64,000 bases of DNA, from assembly GCF_042649925.1 (NCBI RefSeq), contig NZ_JBHSAF010000014.1:992001-1056000 (forward strand), read 5' to 3'. The DNA comes from Pseudaeromonas sharmana. Lineage in GTDB: Bacteria > Pseudomonadota > Gammaproteobacteria > Enterobacterales > Aeromonadaceae. Each line of letters starts with the position of its first letter. The stretch's first letter is position 1. The notes under the pieces are model-generated. The model did no database searches. It was not told the DNA's origin and worked only from the letters and a program-made list of their open reading frames with translations. Positions 32,968-41,352 of the stretch are shown one piece after another. The translations under genes were made by a program, and so were the position numbers.

Positions 32968-33372
32968 TTAGTCTTTTGCCTCCTCGCCCATGGAGTCATC
33001 GGCCTGCTGGCGGGCCTCATCCTGACGAATAGTATTGGTTACCAGGTTGGAGATTCGCATCCCCTCAACCAGCGTCTTGTCATAGGCGAAGCGCAGCTCG
33101 GGCACGACACGCAACTGCATGGCCTTGCCCAGCAGCAGACGGATATAGCCAGAGGCCTCGCTCAAGCCCTTGAGTCCGGTTTCGATGCTCTCGGCATCGT
33201 TGTTCAGGAAGGTCACATAGATTCGCGCATGTTGCAAATCACCGGACACATCCACGTCAGAGACCGTCACCATGCCAATGCGCGGATCCTTGATCTCACG
33301 CTGCAGTATCATCGCCACTTCGCGCTGCATCTGCTGGGCCACGCGACGGGCGCGACTGAATTCTTTTGCCAT
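32968..33372 (-). CDS. rbfA: Ribosome-binding factor A
   Basis: RbfA is a KH-fold factor for 30S maturation and cold adaptation that acts on the 16S 5' region. It has 134 residues. It begins MAKEFSRARRVAQQMQREVA, followed by DPRIGMVTVSDVDVSGDLQHA, the family core. The C-terminal tail is acidic. It lies between infB and truB in the conserved operon, 2 bases from truB. Confidence 0.97.
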   Translation of the reverse strand: MAKEFSRARRVAQQMQREVAMILQREIKDPRIGMVTVSDVDVSGDLQHARIYVTFLNNDAESIETGLKGLSEASGYIRLLLGKAMQLRVVPELRFAYDKTLVEGMRISNLVTNTIRQDEARQQADDSMGEEAKD

Positions 33373-33388
33373 TCTACTCTCCAGAATA

Positions 33389-33414
33389 ATCAGGGGGGCC
33401 GAAGCCCCCCTGAT
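33389..33414 (-). promoter_or_regulatory. Stable UUCG hairpin between infB and rbfA
   Basis: The minus strand folds as ATCAGGGGGGC, TTCG, GCCCCCCTGAT, a perfect stem capped by a C(UUCG)G tetraloop. TTATTCT follows, so it may act as a partial terminator or an RNA-processing or stability element within the operon. Confidence 0.6.
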
Positions 33415-33427
33415 TCAGGGTCGGATA

Positions 33428-36091
33428 TTACAGCGTACGCTGCACTTCCACCACTTCGTAAACTTCAATCTGGTCACCGACACGCACGTCGTTGTAGTTC
33501 TTAACGGCGATACCACACTCGTAACCATTCTTGACTTCGGCCACGTCATCCTTGAAGCGACGCAGGGATTCCAGTTCGCCTTCATAGATTACGACGTTGT
33601 CGCGCAGAACACGAATCGGATTGCTGCGCTTGACGGTCCCTTCGGTCACCATACAGCCGGCGACAGCGCCAAACTTCGGTGACTTGAACACATCCCGCAC
33701 TTCAGCCAGACCGATGATCTGCTGCTTGAACTCAGGCGCCAGCATACCGGTCATCGCCTGCTTCACTTCGTCAATCAGATCATAGATGACGGAGTAGTAA
33801 CGCAGGTCGATGTTTTCGGAATCGATCACGCGGCGTGCAGAGCCATCGGCACGCACGTTGAAGCCAAGGATGATGGCGTTAGACGCAGCCGCCAGGCTGG
33901 CGTCGGTTTCGGTGATACCACCGACACCGGAACCGATGATCTTGACCTTGACCTCTTCGGTAGACAGCTTGAGCAGCGAGTCGCAGATGGCTTCGACAGA
34001 CCCCTGAACGTCGGCCTTCAGTACCACGTTCAATTCGGACACTTCGCCTTCGCCCATGGAAGAGAACATGTTCTCCAGCTTGGCCTTCTGCTGGCGTGCC
34101 AGCTTGACTTCGCGGAACTTGCCTTGACGATACAGCGCCACTTCACGGGCCTTCTTCTCGTCACGGACCACCGTAGCCTCATCGCCTGCGGCAGGAACAC
34201 CGGACAAGCCGAGAATTTCAACCGGAATGGACGGACCTGCTTCCTTGACTTCACGACCCAGCTCATCGCGCATGGCGCGCACACGGCCATATTCAAAACC
34301 GCACAGTACGATGTCGCCTTGGCGCAAGGTACCTTCCTGAACCAGAACGGTCGCAACCGGACCGCGTCCCTTGTCGAGACGGGATTCGATGACGACACCG
34401 CTGGCCATGGCATCACGCACGGCAGTCAGTTCCAGTACTTCAGATTGCAGCAGGATGGCGTTCAGCAGATCATCGATCCCTTCGCCGGTCTTGGCTGAAA
34501 CCTTGACGAACTGATGCTCACCACCGAGGTCTTCGGCAACGACACCGTAACGAGTCAATTCGGTCATGACGCGCATCGGCTCGGCAGTTGGCTTGTCCAC
34601 CTTGGTCACAGCGACAACCAGCGGCACATTACCGGCGGTGGCGTGCTGGATCGCTTCGATGGTCTGCGGCATGACACCATCGTCAGCTGCCACAACCAGG
34701 ACCACGATATCGGTAGCCTTGGCACCACGAGCACGCATCGCGGTAAACGCGGCGTGGCCCGGGGTATCCAGGAAGGTGATCATGCCGTTGTCGGTTTCGA
34801 CGTGGTATGCACCGATATGCTGGGTAATACCACCGGCTTCGCCTGCGGCAACCTTGGCCTTACGAATGTAGTCCAGCAGCGAGGTCTTACCGTGGTCGAC
34901 GTGACCCATGATGGTTACAACCGGCGCACGAGACTCGACCTGGGTGGTAGAGTCACGATCTTGCATGACCGCTTCTTCCAGTTCGTTCTCACGGCGCAGG
35001 ATGACCTTGTGGCCCATCTCTTCGGCAACCAGCTGTGCTGTTTCCTGGTCGATAACCTGGTTGATGGTGGCCATGGCCCCCATCTTCATCATCACCTTGA
35101 TGACCTCGACACCCTTGACGGCCATCTTGGCAGCCAGGTCGCCGACCGTGATGGTTTCACCGATCACGACATCGCGGGATACCGGCTGAGCCGGCTTGTT
35201 GAAACCGTGTTGAATCGAGCTCTTGCTACGCTTGCCCTTACGCTGGCGAGCACCACGCTCTTCGCGATCGTCGTCTTCACGGCTCTTGGCCTTCTTGACG
35301 CCACCACGGCGGCGATTGCGTGCTTCTTCCTCGCGCTCGCGTTGTGCTTCTGCTTCTTTGACGTAGCTGGAGGTATTGCCGGCGTCGTCGTCGTTCTCTT
35401 CTGCCTTACGACGAGCCGCTTCTTCCTCGGCCCAACGGGCACTGTTCTCTTCAGCCAGGCGCTTGGCTTCTTCAGCGACACGTGCAGCTTCTTGCTCGGC
35501 CTTGCGGCGAGCCTCTTGCTCTTGCTGACGTTTCAGCGCCTCTTCTTCACGCTTGGCCATCTCTTCTGCCTCTTGGCGAGCCTTTCGTTGTGCGTCGGTT
35601 TCGTTGCTCTGGACCTGATTCACCTTGCGCGCCTTCTCGCGCGCTTCGGCCTCGGCCTTCGCCTTGGCCTCTGCATCGGCACGGGCCTGGGCCTCCGCCT
35701 TGGCACGGGCTTCGGCTTCTGCCTTCAGACGAGCTTCCTCAGCCTCACGCTGAGCCTGTTCTTCAGCTTGACGCGCCTCTTCCTCGGCGGCCGTACGGCG
35801 CACATAGGTCTTTGATTTGCGTACTTCAACCTGAACAGACTTGTTCTTACCACCTGCGCCCTGAACACTCAAGGTGCTTTTAGTTTTGCGCTGAAGGGTC
35901 ATGCGCTTCGGCTCAGCGTCATCTGCGCCACCATGCTGCCGCTTCAGATGCGTCAGCAGGGTTTGCTTTTCCTCTTCTGAAACCATGTCGTTTACTGCCT
36001 TGCTGATGCCGGCATCTGTAAACTGTTGAAGAAGACGCTCAACCGATGTGTCAATATCGTTGGCAAGTTGTGTTACGGATACTTCTGCCAT
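33428..36091 (-). CDS. infB: Translation initiation factor IF-2
   Basis: IF-2 is the GTPase that brings fMet-tRNA to the 30S subunit and joins the subunits. It has 887 residues. The N-terminal IF2-N domain (VTQLANDIDTSVERLLQQF) is followed by a long charged region about 100-300 built of Ala/Glu/Lys/Arg repeats. The G domain has G1 GHVDHGKTS at about residue 396, G3 DTPGH, G4 TKVDK and G5 SAKTG. The C-terminal domains end DQIEVYEVVEV. Internal starts giving shorter forms, as in E. coli, were not resolved. It follows nusA by 16 bases. Confidence 0.98.
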   Translation of the reverse strand: MAEVSVTQLANDIDTSVERLLQQFTDAGISKAVNDMVSEEEKQTLLTHLKRQHGGADDAEPKRMTLQRKTKSTLSVQGAGGKNKSVQVEVRKSKTYVRRTAAEEEARQAEEQAQREAEEARLKAEAEARAKAEAQARADAEAKAKAEAEAREKARKVNQVQSNETDAQRKARQEAEEMAKREEEALKRQQEQEARRKAEQEAARVAEEAKRLAEENSARWAEEEAARRKAEENDDDAGNTSSYVKEAEAQREREEEARNRRRGGVKKAKSREDDDREERGARQRKGKRSKSSIQHGFNKPAQPVSRDVVIGETITVGDLAAKMAVKGVEVIKVMMKMGAMATINQVIDQETAQLVAEEMGHKVILRRENELEEAVMQDRDSTTQVESRAPVVTIMGHVDHGKTSLLDYIRKAKVAAGEAGGITQHIGAYHVETDNGMITFLDTPGHAAFTAMRARGAKATDIVVLVVAADDGVMPQTIEAIQHATAGNVPLVVAVTKVDKPTAEPMRVMTELTRYGVVAEDLGGEHQFVKVSAKTGEGIDDLLNAILLQSEVLELTAVRDAMASGVVIESRLDKGRGPVATVLVQEGTLRQGDIVLCGFEYGRVRAMRDELGREVKEAGPSIPVEILGLSGVPAAGDEATVVRDEKKAREVALYRQGKFREVKLARQQKAKLENMFSSMGEGEVSELNVVLKADVQGSVEAICDSLLKLSTEEVKVKIIGSGVGGITETDASLAAASNAIILGFNVRADGSARRVIDSENIDLRYYSVIYDLIDEVKQAMTGMLAPEFKQQIIGLAEVRDVFKSPKFGAVAGCMVTEGTVKRSNPIRVLRDNVVIYEGELESLRRFKDDVAEVKNGYECGIAVKNYNDVRVGDQIEVYEVVEVQRTL

Positions 36092-36107
36092 TCAAAACCT
36101 CCGCAGT

Positions 36108-37607
36108 TTATTCGGCCTGCTCACCGAACCAGCAGATATTGCGGGCAGCCATGATGAGTTGGCCCGCTTTCTCTTCAGTCATTCCATCGATCCCCATCAG
36201 ATCGTCGATGCCCTGCTCCGCCAAATCCTCCAGCGTGCCGATACCCCGCGCTGCCAGCATATAAGCCAGTTCACGACCGATACCCTTGAGGCCCAGCAGG
36301 TCATCGGAAGGCTCAACACCTTCAAAAGACTCTTCTTTAGCCAGTGCGCGAGTGGTCAGCGCCTGCTTGGCACGCGCCCGCAACTCTTCCACCATCTCTT
36401 CATCCAGACCGTCGATGGACATCAGCTCGTTCAACGGAACGTAAGCAATTTCCTCGAGCGTGGAGAAGCCTTCGTCGACCAGGACTTCGGCGAATTCATC
36501 GTCGATATCCAGCGACTGGGTGAACAGGTTCAGGATGCGATCCTTTTCGGCCTGGTGCTTGGATTCCATCTCCTCGACGGTCATCACGTTCAGCTCCCAG
36601 CCAGTCAGCTGTGAAGCCAGACGCACGTTCTGACCATTACGGCCGATCGCCTGCGCCAGGTTGCTCGACTGCACAGCGATATCCATGGTGTGGTTGTCTT
36701 CATCAACGATGATGGAAGCCACATCGGCCGGCGCCATGGCGTTGATAACGAACTGCGCAGGATTGTCATCCCACAGCACGATATCGATGCGCTCGCCACC
36801 CAATTCACCGGACACCGCCTGGACACGTGCACCACGCATCCCCACACAGGCCCCTACCGGGTCGATACGGCGGTCATTGGTCTTGACGGCGATCTTGGCA
36901 CGGGAACCCGGATCACGAGCGGCGCCCTTGATGTCGATGATCTCTTCACCAATTTCTGGCACTTCAATACGGAACAGCTCTTTCAGAAAATCCGGGTGGC
37001 TACGGCTGATAAACAGCTGTGAGCCACGGGCTTCAGGGCGCACCGCCGCCAACAGACCGCGGACACGATCACCAGGACGGAACGATTCGCGCGGCAGCAT
37101 GTCTTCACGATAGAGCACGCCCTCGGCATTGCTGCCCAGGTCCAGAATGACGTTGTCACGGTTCTGCTTTTTGACCACAGCCGTGATGATGCTGCCTTCC
37201 TGATCCTTGAACTGCTCGACGACCTGAGCACGCTCGGCCTCACGCACCTTCTGCACTATGACTTGCTTTGCGGTCTGGGTCGTGATGCGGTCGAAAGTAA
37301 TGGAGTCGATCTGATCCTCGATAAAACCACCGACTTCGATGCTCGGGTCTTCAACCAGTGCAGCGGCCAGCGTGATTTCACGGAAGGGATTCTCGAGTTG
37401 CCCTTCGACATCCACGACTTGCCAGCGACGATAGGTATCGAAATCACCGGTTTTGCGATCGATGCTGACGCGGACGTCGATGTCATTTTCCTGCTTCTTC
37501 TTCGTCGCGGTGGCCAATGCCGTTTCCAGCGCCTGGAAGATCTTTTCGCGGGGAACGGCCTTCTCGTTAGAGACCGCTTCTACTACGGCTAAAATCTCTT
37601 TGTTCAT
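36108..37607 (-). CDS. nusA: Transcription termination/antitermination factor NusA
   Basis: NusA binds RNA polymerase and nascent RNA, affecting pausing, termination and antitermination. It has 499 residues. The N-terminal polymerase-binding domain covers about 1-125, the S1 domain about 135-200, and two KH domains about 230-345 (including RGARVQAVSGELGGERIDIV and IGRNGQNVRLAS). Two acidic repeats follow at about 365-495, the C-terminal pair present in gammaproteobacteria. It lies between rimP and infB with 14 and 16 base gaps. Confidence 0.98.
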   Translation of the reverse strand: MNKEILAVVEAVSNEKAVPREKIFQALETALATATKKKQENDIDVRVSIDRKTGDFDTYRRWQVVDVEGQLENPFREITLAAALVEDPSIEVGGFIEDQIDSITFDRITTQTAKQVIVQKVREAERAQVVEQFKDQEGSIITAVVKKQNRDNVILDLGSNAEGVLYREDMLPRESFRPGDRVRGLLAAVRPEARGSQLFISRSHPDFLKELFRIEVPEIGEEIIDIKGAARDPGSRAKIAVKTNDRRIDPVGACVGMRGARVQAVSGELGGERIDIVLWDDNPAQFVINAMAPADVASIIVDEDNHTMDIAVQSSNLAQAIGRNGQNVRLASQLTGWELNVMTVEEMESKHQAEKDRILNLFTQSLDIDDEFAEVLVDEGFSTLEEIAYVPLNELMSIDGLDEEMVEELRARAKQALTTRALAKEESFEGVEPSDDLLGLKGIGRELAYMLAARGIGTLEDLAEQGIDDLMGIDGMTEEKAGQLIMAARNICWFGEQAE

Positions 37608-37621
37608 CTCCGACAGCCTCG

Positions 37622-38080
37622 TCAGTCAAAATTCGGAATCAGATTTGCCTGCTGAATATTGGCAAAGGCAACTGTCTCTTCATTACCATCAACGGACAGC
37701 AACAGGTTGTCACCCTCCACACGGCTGATGACCCCTTTGAACTTGCGGCGATTATTCACTGCGATACGCAGAGTCAGACTGAGCTGCTCGCCAATATAGC
37801 GGACATACTGTTCTGGTTTGAACAATATGCGATCCATCCCCGGGGATGACACCTCGAGGTTGTATTCGGTTGTAATCGGATCTTCAACATCCAGAATACT
37901 GCTGATCTGATGGCTGACTTCGGCACAATTTTCAACCGATATGCCATCGTCATGGTCGATATAGACACGCAGTGTGGAGTGCTTGCCAGCGCGGACAAAC
38001 TCTATTCCCCACAGTTCAAAACCGAGTGCCTGGATCGGAGCTTCCAGCATCTGGTTCAGTCGTTGTTCCAACGTAGCCAA
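37622..38080 (-). CDS. rimP: Ribosome maturation factor RimP
   Basis: RimP acts early in 30S assembly. The family start (ATLEQRLNQMLEAP) requires a TTG start codon at 38078-38080, which has GGAGAG 7 bases upstream. A longer frame from a GTG at 38140 adds residues that do not match relatives. This gives 152 residues, near the E. coli length. The core is GFELWGIEFVRAG, then EDPITTEYNLEVSSPGMDR. It is the first protein gene of the nusA-infB operon and lies 70 bases after a terminator-like hairpin. Confidence 0.93.
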   Translation of the reverse strand: MATLEQRLNQMLEAPIQALGFELWGIEFVRAGKHSTLRVYIDHDDGISVENCAEVSHQISSILDVEDPITTEYNLEVSSPGMDRILFKPEQYVRYIGEQLSLTLRIAVNNRRKFKGVISRVEGDNLLLSVDGNEETVAFANIQQANLIPNFD

Positions 38081-38157
38081 ATTGACTCTCCACAAACGAA
38101 AAAAGGGCATGAAACGCCCAGTGAGATGAATCACCCCCACCGGGAGCGAATCGTAAA

Positions 38158-38189
38158 TACAAAAAGCCCCGATTATTCAAATCGGGGCT
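38158..38189 (-). terminator. Terminator or attenuator between tRNA-fMet and rimP
   Basis: The stem AGCCCCGATT/AATCGGGGCT is followed by TTTTT on the minus strand. It lies downstream of the two tRNA genes and upstream of rimP, as expected for a leader attenuator of this operon. Confidence 0.8.
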
Positions 38190-38260
38190 TTCCAACCGGA
38201 CCCTGATTGTCGCCTCGCGACGACCGTTCCCTGCTCATCGATAGGGAACGTGATCAAAAT

Positions 38261-38337
<77 letters not shown>

Positions 38338-38407
38338 TCCGAAATCGTGCGAGATTATAGTCGCTTGCATATCAGGCTTCAAGACAAGCGACTTTCACTA
38401 CTAAACT

Positions 38408-38492
38408 TGGTGCCCAGCGCGGGACTTGAACCCGCACGCCCGGAAGCACTACCCCCTCAAGATAGCGTGTCTACCAATTCCACCAGCTGGGC
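38408..38492 (-). tRNA. leuU: tRNA-Leu (GAG)
   Basis: This 85-base class II tRNA has CCA encoded. The acceptor stem GCCCAGC pairs with GCTGGGC, the anticodon loop is CTTGAGG, and there is a long variable arm. It lies 8 bases after secG, the same place as E. coli leuU. Confidence 0.97.
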
Positions 38493-38500
38493 AAAATCTA

Positions 38501-38845
38501 TCAGTTTGGTACGTCTGTATCTTTCTTCTCTGCCGGTACGTCTGCAGCCGGTTTTTCAACTTGCTGCTGGGCGGCTGGGGCTGAGAGGTCGCTCCAGTTT
38601 TCTGTCGCTTTGCCGCGACCGTTACCCATGGCGCCAAGCACCAGACTAATCACAAAGAACACGGTAGCCAGAATCGCAGTGCTGCGAGTCATGAAGTTAC
38701 CGGAACCGGAGGAACCAAACACAGTGTTGGAAGCACCGGCGCCAAAAGAAGCACCCATGCTTGCACCCTTACCATGCTGAACCAGTACCAACCCAATCAG
38801 AGCCAGTGCCACCAGCAGATAAACTACCAACAAAATTTCGTACAT
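38501..38845 (-). CDS. secG: Preprotein translocase subunit SecG
   Basis: SecG is the small inner-membrane subunit of the SecYEG export channel. It has two transmembrane helices (about 3-22 and 53-73) joined by a loop with GASFGAGASNTVFGSSGSGNF, the family signature. The C-terminal tail is Ala/Pro/Glu-rich. The ATG at 38845 gives MYEILLVVYL as in E. coli and has AAGGTG upstream; a GTG two codons earlier is in frame. tRNA-Leu follows directly. Confidence 0.96.
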   Translation of the reverse strand: MYEILLVVYLLVALALIGLVLVQHGKGASMGASFGAGASNTVFGSSGSGNFMTRSTAILATVFFVISLVLGAMGNGRGKATENWSDLSAPAAQQQVEKPAADVPAEKKDTDVPN

Positions 38846-39109
38846 ATTCACACCTTATGCTGACTTTCAGAGGTCGATGAACTACTTCACCCTGGCCAGC
38901 CAGGCATCGACAAACCCTGGGGCTCGTCAAGGGCTTTCACCCTACAACCTTCGATGCTGACATTACTCCGCATCGTCCCACAGTGACTCGCTTCGGAGCC
39001 CTGACTCGGGAGCGGGGCTAATACTAGCCACGGTGCCGACGGCTGACAAGCAGTTTTTTCCATTTCATGCCTGTTTGTGCAATTTCTCGGCAAAACAGGC
39101 ACCTAGATA

Positions 39110-40450
39110 TCAAGCAGCGCCGCAGTGACGCACTTGTTCGGCAATTTTCTCGGCCAGCGCATTCACCAACGCGGCCTCGTGCCCCTCCACCATCACCCGA
39201 ATCAGGGGCTCGGTTCCGGATTTACGCAGCAGCACGCGGCCACGGCCAGCGAGCGCTTGTTCCGCTTGCTCGACCGCCTGTTGTACGGCTGGGTCAGCCA
39301 GCGGATCGACACCCCCGGCAAAACGCACATTGACCAGCGTCTGTGGAAACAGTTGCAGGCCGGCCCTGAGCTGGAGAAGACTGACGCCTGCGCGCACCAC
39401 GGCCTGTAGCACTTGCAACGCTGCCACTATGCCGTCTCCGGTCGTCGCGTGATCCAGGCAGATGATATGCCCTGAATTTTCACCACCCAGACGCCAACCC
39501 AGCTCCTTTAGCATCTCCATGACATAACGATCACCCACCTTGGCGCGACAGAACGGGATCCCCAGATCCTGTAATGCTAACTCCATCGCCAGATTGGTCA
39601 TCTGGGTACCCACGACACCACCTGCCAGTTTGCCGCGGCTGAGTTGATCGCGGGCAATCATGAACAAGATTTCATCGCCATCGATGACCTGCCCTGCCCC
39701 ATCAACCATCATCACCCGGTCCCCATCGCCGTCAAAGGCGATGCCCAGATCCGCCTGTTCCTCACAGACTCGCTGCATCAAGGCTTCGGGATGGGTAGAT
39801 CCAACATGATCGTTGATGTTCAAGCCGTTGGGCGTGCCACCGATCACCACCACCTCGGCTCCCAATTCACGAAATACCGAAGGTGCTATGTGGTACGTGG
39901 CACCATGCGCGCAGTCGAGGACGATCTTCAAACCATCGAGGCTCAACTCGCCAGGGAAGGCGCTCTTGCAGTACTCGATATAGCGCCCGGGCGCATCATC
40001 AATACGGGTCGCCTTGCCCAGTTTGGCCGATTCAACACACTCGAATGGGGCGTCCAGCTGGCGTTCAATTTCCAGTTCGACCTCGTCCGGCAGCTTGGTG
40101 CCGTCTTGCGAAAAGAACTTGATGCCGTTGTCGTAATAAGGATTGTGCGATGCGCTGATGACCACGCCCGCTTCGGCACGAAAGGCGCGGGTCAAATAGG
40201 CTACCGCCGGGGTAGGCATCGGCCCCAACAGCACCGCCTGAATGCCGGCGGCGGACAATCCTGCCTCCATGGCCGACTCCAGCATATAACCGGAGATACG
40301 CGTATCCTTGCCAATCAGCACTTTGCGCGTGCCTTGACGCGCCAGGACCTTGCCAGCAGCCCAACCTAAACGCATTACAAAATCCGGAGTGATCGGCGCC
40401 TTGCCCACCAGCCCACGTACCCCATCGGTACCAAAATACTTTCTGCTCAT
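39110..40450 (-). CDS. glmM: Phosphoglucosamine mutase
   Basis: GlmM converts glucosamine 6-phosphate to glucosamine 1-phosphate for UDP-GlcNAc and cell-wall synthesis. It has 446 residues. The phosphoserine loop is ISASHNPYYDNG with active Ser101. The metal site is DGDGDR, the sugar loop GGENSGHI, and the C-terminal phosphate-binding loop RKSGTEPLIRVMVEG. It lies 3 bases after folP, and is followed by a 258-base gap before secG. Confidence 0.97.
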   Translation of the reverse strand: MSRKYFGTDGVRGLVGKAPITPDFVMRLGWAAGKVLARQGTRKVLIGKDTRISGYMLESAMEAGLSAAGIQAVLLGPMPTPAVAYLTRAFRAEAGVVISASHNPYYDNGIKFFSQDGTKLPDEVELEIERQLDAPFECVESAKLGKATRIDDAPGRYIEYCKSAFPGELSLDGLKIVLDCAHGATYHIAPSVFRELGAEVVVIGGTPNGLNINDHVGSTHPEALMQRVCEEQADLGIAFDGDGDRVMMVDGAGQVIDGDEILFMIARDQLSRGKLAGGVVGTQMTNLAMELALQDLGIPFCRAKVGDRYVMEMLKELGWRLGGENSGHIICLDHATTGDGIVAALQVLQAVVRAGVSLLQLRAGLQLFPQTLVNVRFAGGVDPLADPAVQQAVEQAEQALAGRGRVLLRKSGTEPLIRVMVEGHEAALVNALAEKIAEQVRHCGAA

Positions 40451-40453
40451 CGA

Positions 40454-41293
40454 TTACTTCTCTGATGAAAATTGTTGTGCGTGACAGAATACCTTCACTG
40501 CATCGACCGTTTCCTTGACGTCATGCACGCGGATGATATGCGCCCCTTGGGAGAGCGCAAACAGTGCCGCCGCAATGCTACCGGCCAGACGCTCTTCCAC
40601 CGGGCGGTTCAGCAACTGCCCTATCATGGATTTGCGTGACATGCCAACCAGCAAAGGCAGACCGAAGTGATGATAGTGCGCAAGCGCCCCCAGCAGCTGA
40701 TAGTTTTGTTCCAGCGTCTTGCCAAACCCGTAACCGGGATCGAGCAACAGCTGTTCACGCCGTAGACCAGCCTGCAGACACGCCTCAACGCGAACCTGGA
40801 AAAAGTCATCGACCTCACGAATCAGATCGTCGTAGTGCGGAGCCTGCTGCATTGTTCGCGGCGCACCTTGCATATGCATCAAGCAGACCGGAACGTTGGC
40901 AGCGACGGCCGCCGCCAGCGCCCCCGGCGCTTGCAGAGCGCGGATATCATTAATCAGATGGGCACCCGCAGCCACAGAGGCGGTCATGACACTGGCTTTT
41001 GAGGAGTCGACAGAAATCCAGACATCCAGCTCCCGTGCAATGCGCTCCACCACAGGAATGACCCGGTCGAGCTCTTCCTGCTCGGAAACCTCTGCCGCGC
41101 CCGGACGTGTCGACTCGCCACCAATATCAATCAAGGTTGCCCCATGGGCAACCATCTCGGCCGCATGACGCAACGCCACATCCCGTTGCTGATAGCGGGC
41201 ACCGTCAGAAAATGAGTCTGGCGTGACATTCAGTATTCCCATTACCTGCGGTTGGTCTAGACAAAGAAGCCGCCCTTTGCTCCGTAACTGCAT
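40454..41293 (-). CDS. folP: Dihydropteroate synthase
   Basis: FolP condenses p-aminobenzoate with dihydropterin pyrophosphate in folate synthesis and is the target of sulfonamides. It has 279 residues from the ATG at 41293, which has GGAG upstream; a TTG four codons earlier is possible. Signatures are MGILNVTPDSFSDG, DIGGESTRPGA and the loop GMSRKSMIG. It lies between ftsH and glmM, with 3 bases to glmM, so it is translated with it. Confidence 0.97.
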   Translation of the reverse strand: MQLRSKGRLLCLDQPQVMGILNVTPDSFSDGARYQQRDVALRHAAEMVAHGATLIDIGGESTRPGAAEVSEQEELDRVIPVVERIARELDVWISVDSSKASVMTASVAAGAHLINDIRALQAPGALAAAVAANVPVCLMHMQGAPRTMQQAPHYDDLIREVDDFFQVRVEACLQAGLRREQLLLDPGYGFGKTLEQNYQLLGALAHYHHFGLPLLVGMSRKSMIGQLLNRPVEERLAGSIAAALFALSQGAHIIRVHDVKETVDAVKVFCHAQQFSSEK

Positions 41294-41302
41294 ATCAGAC
41301 TC

Positions 41303-41330
41303 CAAAACAAAACCCCGGGCGTGCCCGGGG
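41303..41330 (-). terminator. Terminator-like hairpin after ftsH
   Basis: The stem CCCCGGGC/GCCCGGGG has a 2-base loop and is followed on the minus strand by TTTTGTTTT. It would separate ftsH from folP-glmM or reduce read-through. Confidence 0.65.
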
Positions 41331-41352
41331 TCAGATCTTATGTGTTACCCAC

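Noticed and set aside
38887..39102. 71-codon frame between secG and glmM, considered as a tpiA remnant
   Set aside because: No triosephosphate isomerase motif could be recognised in any frame.
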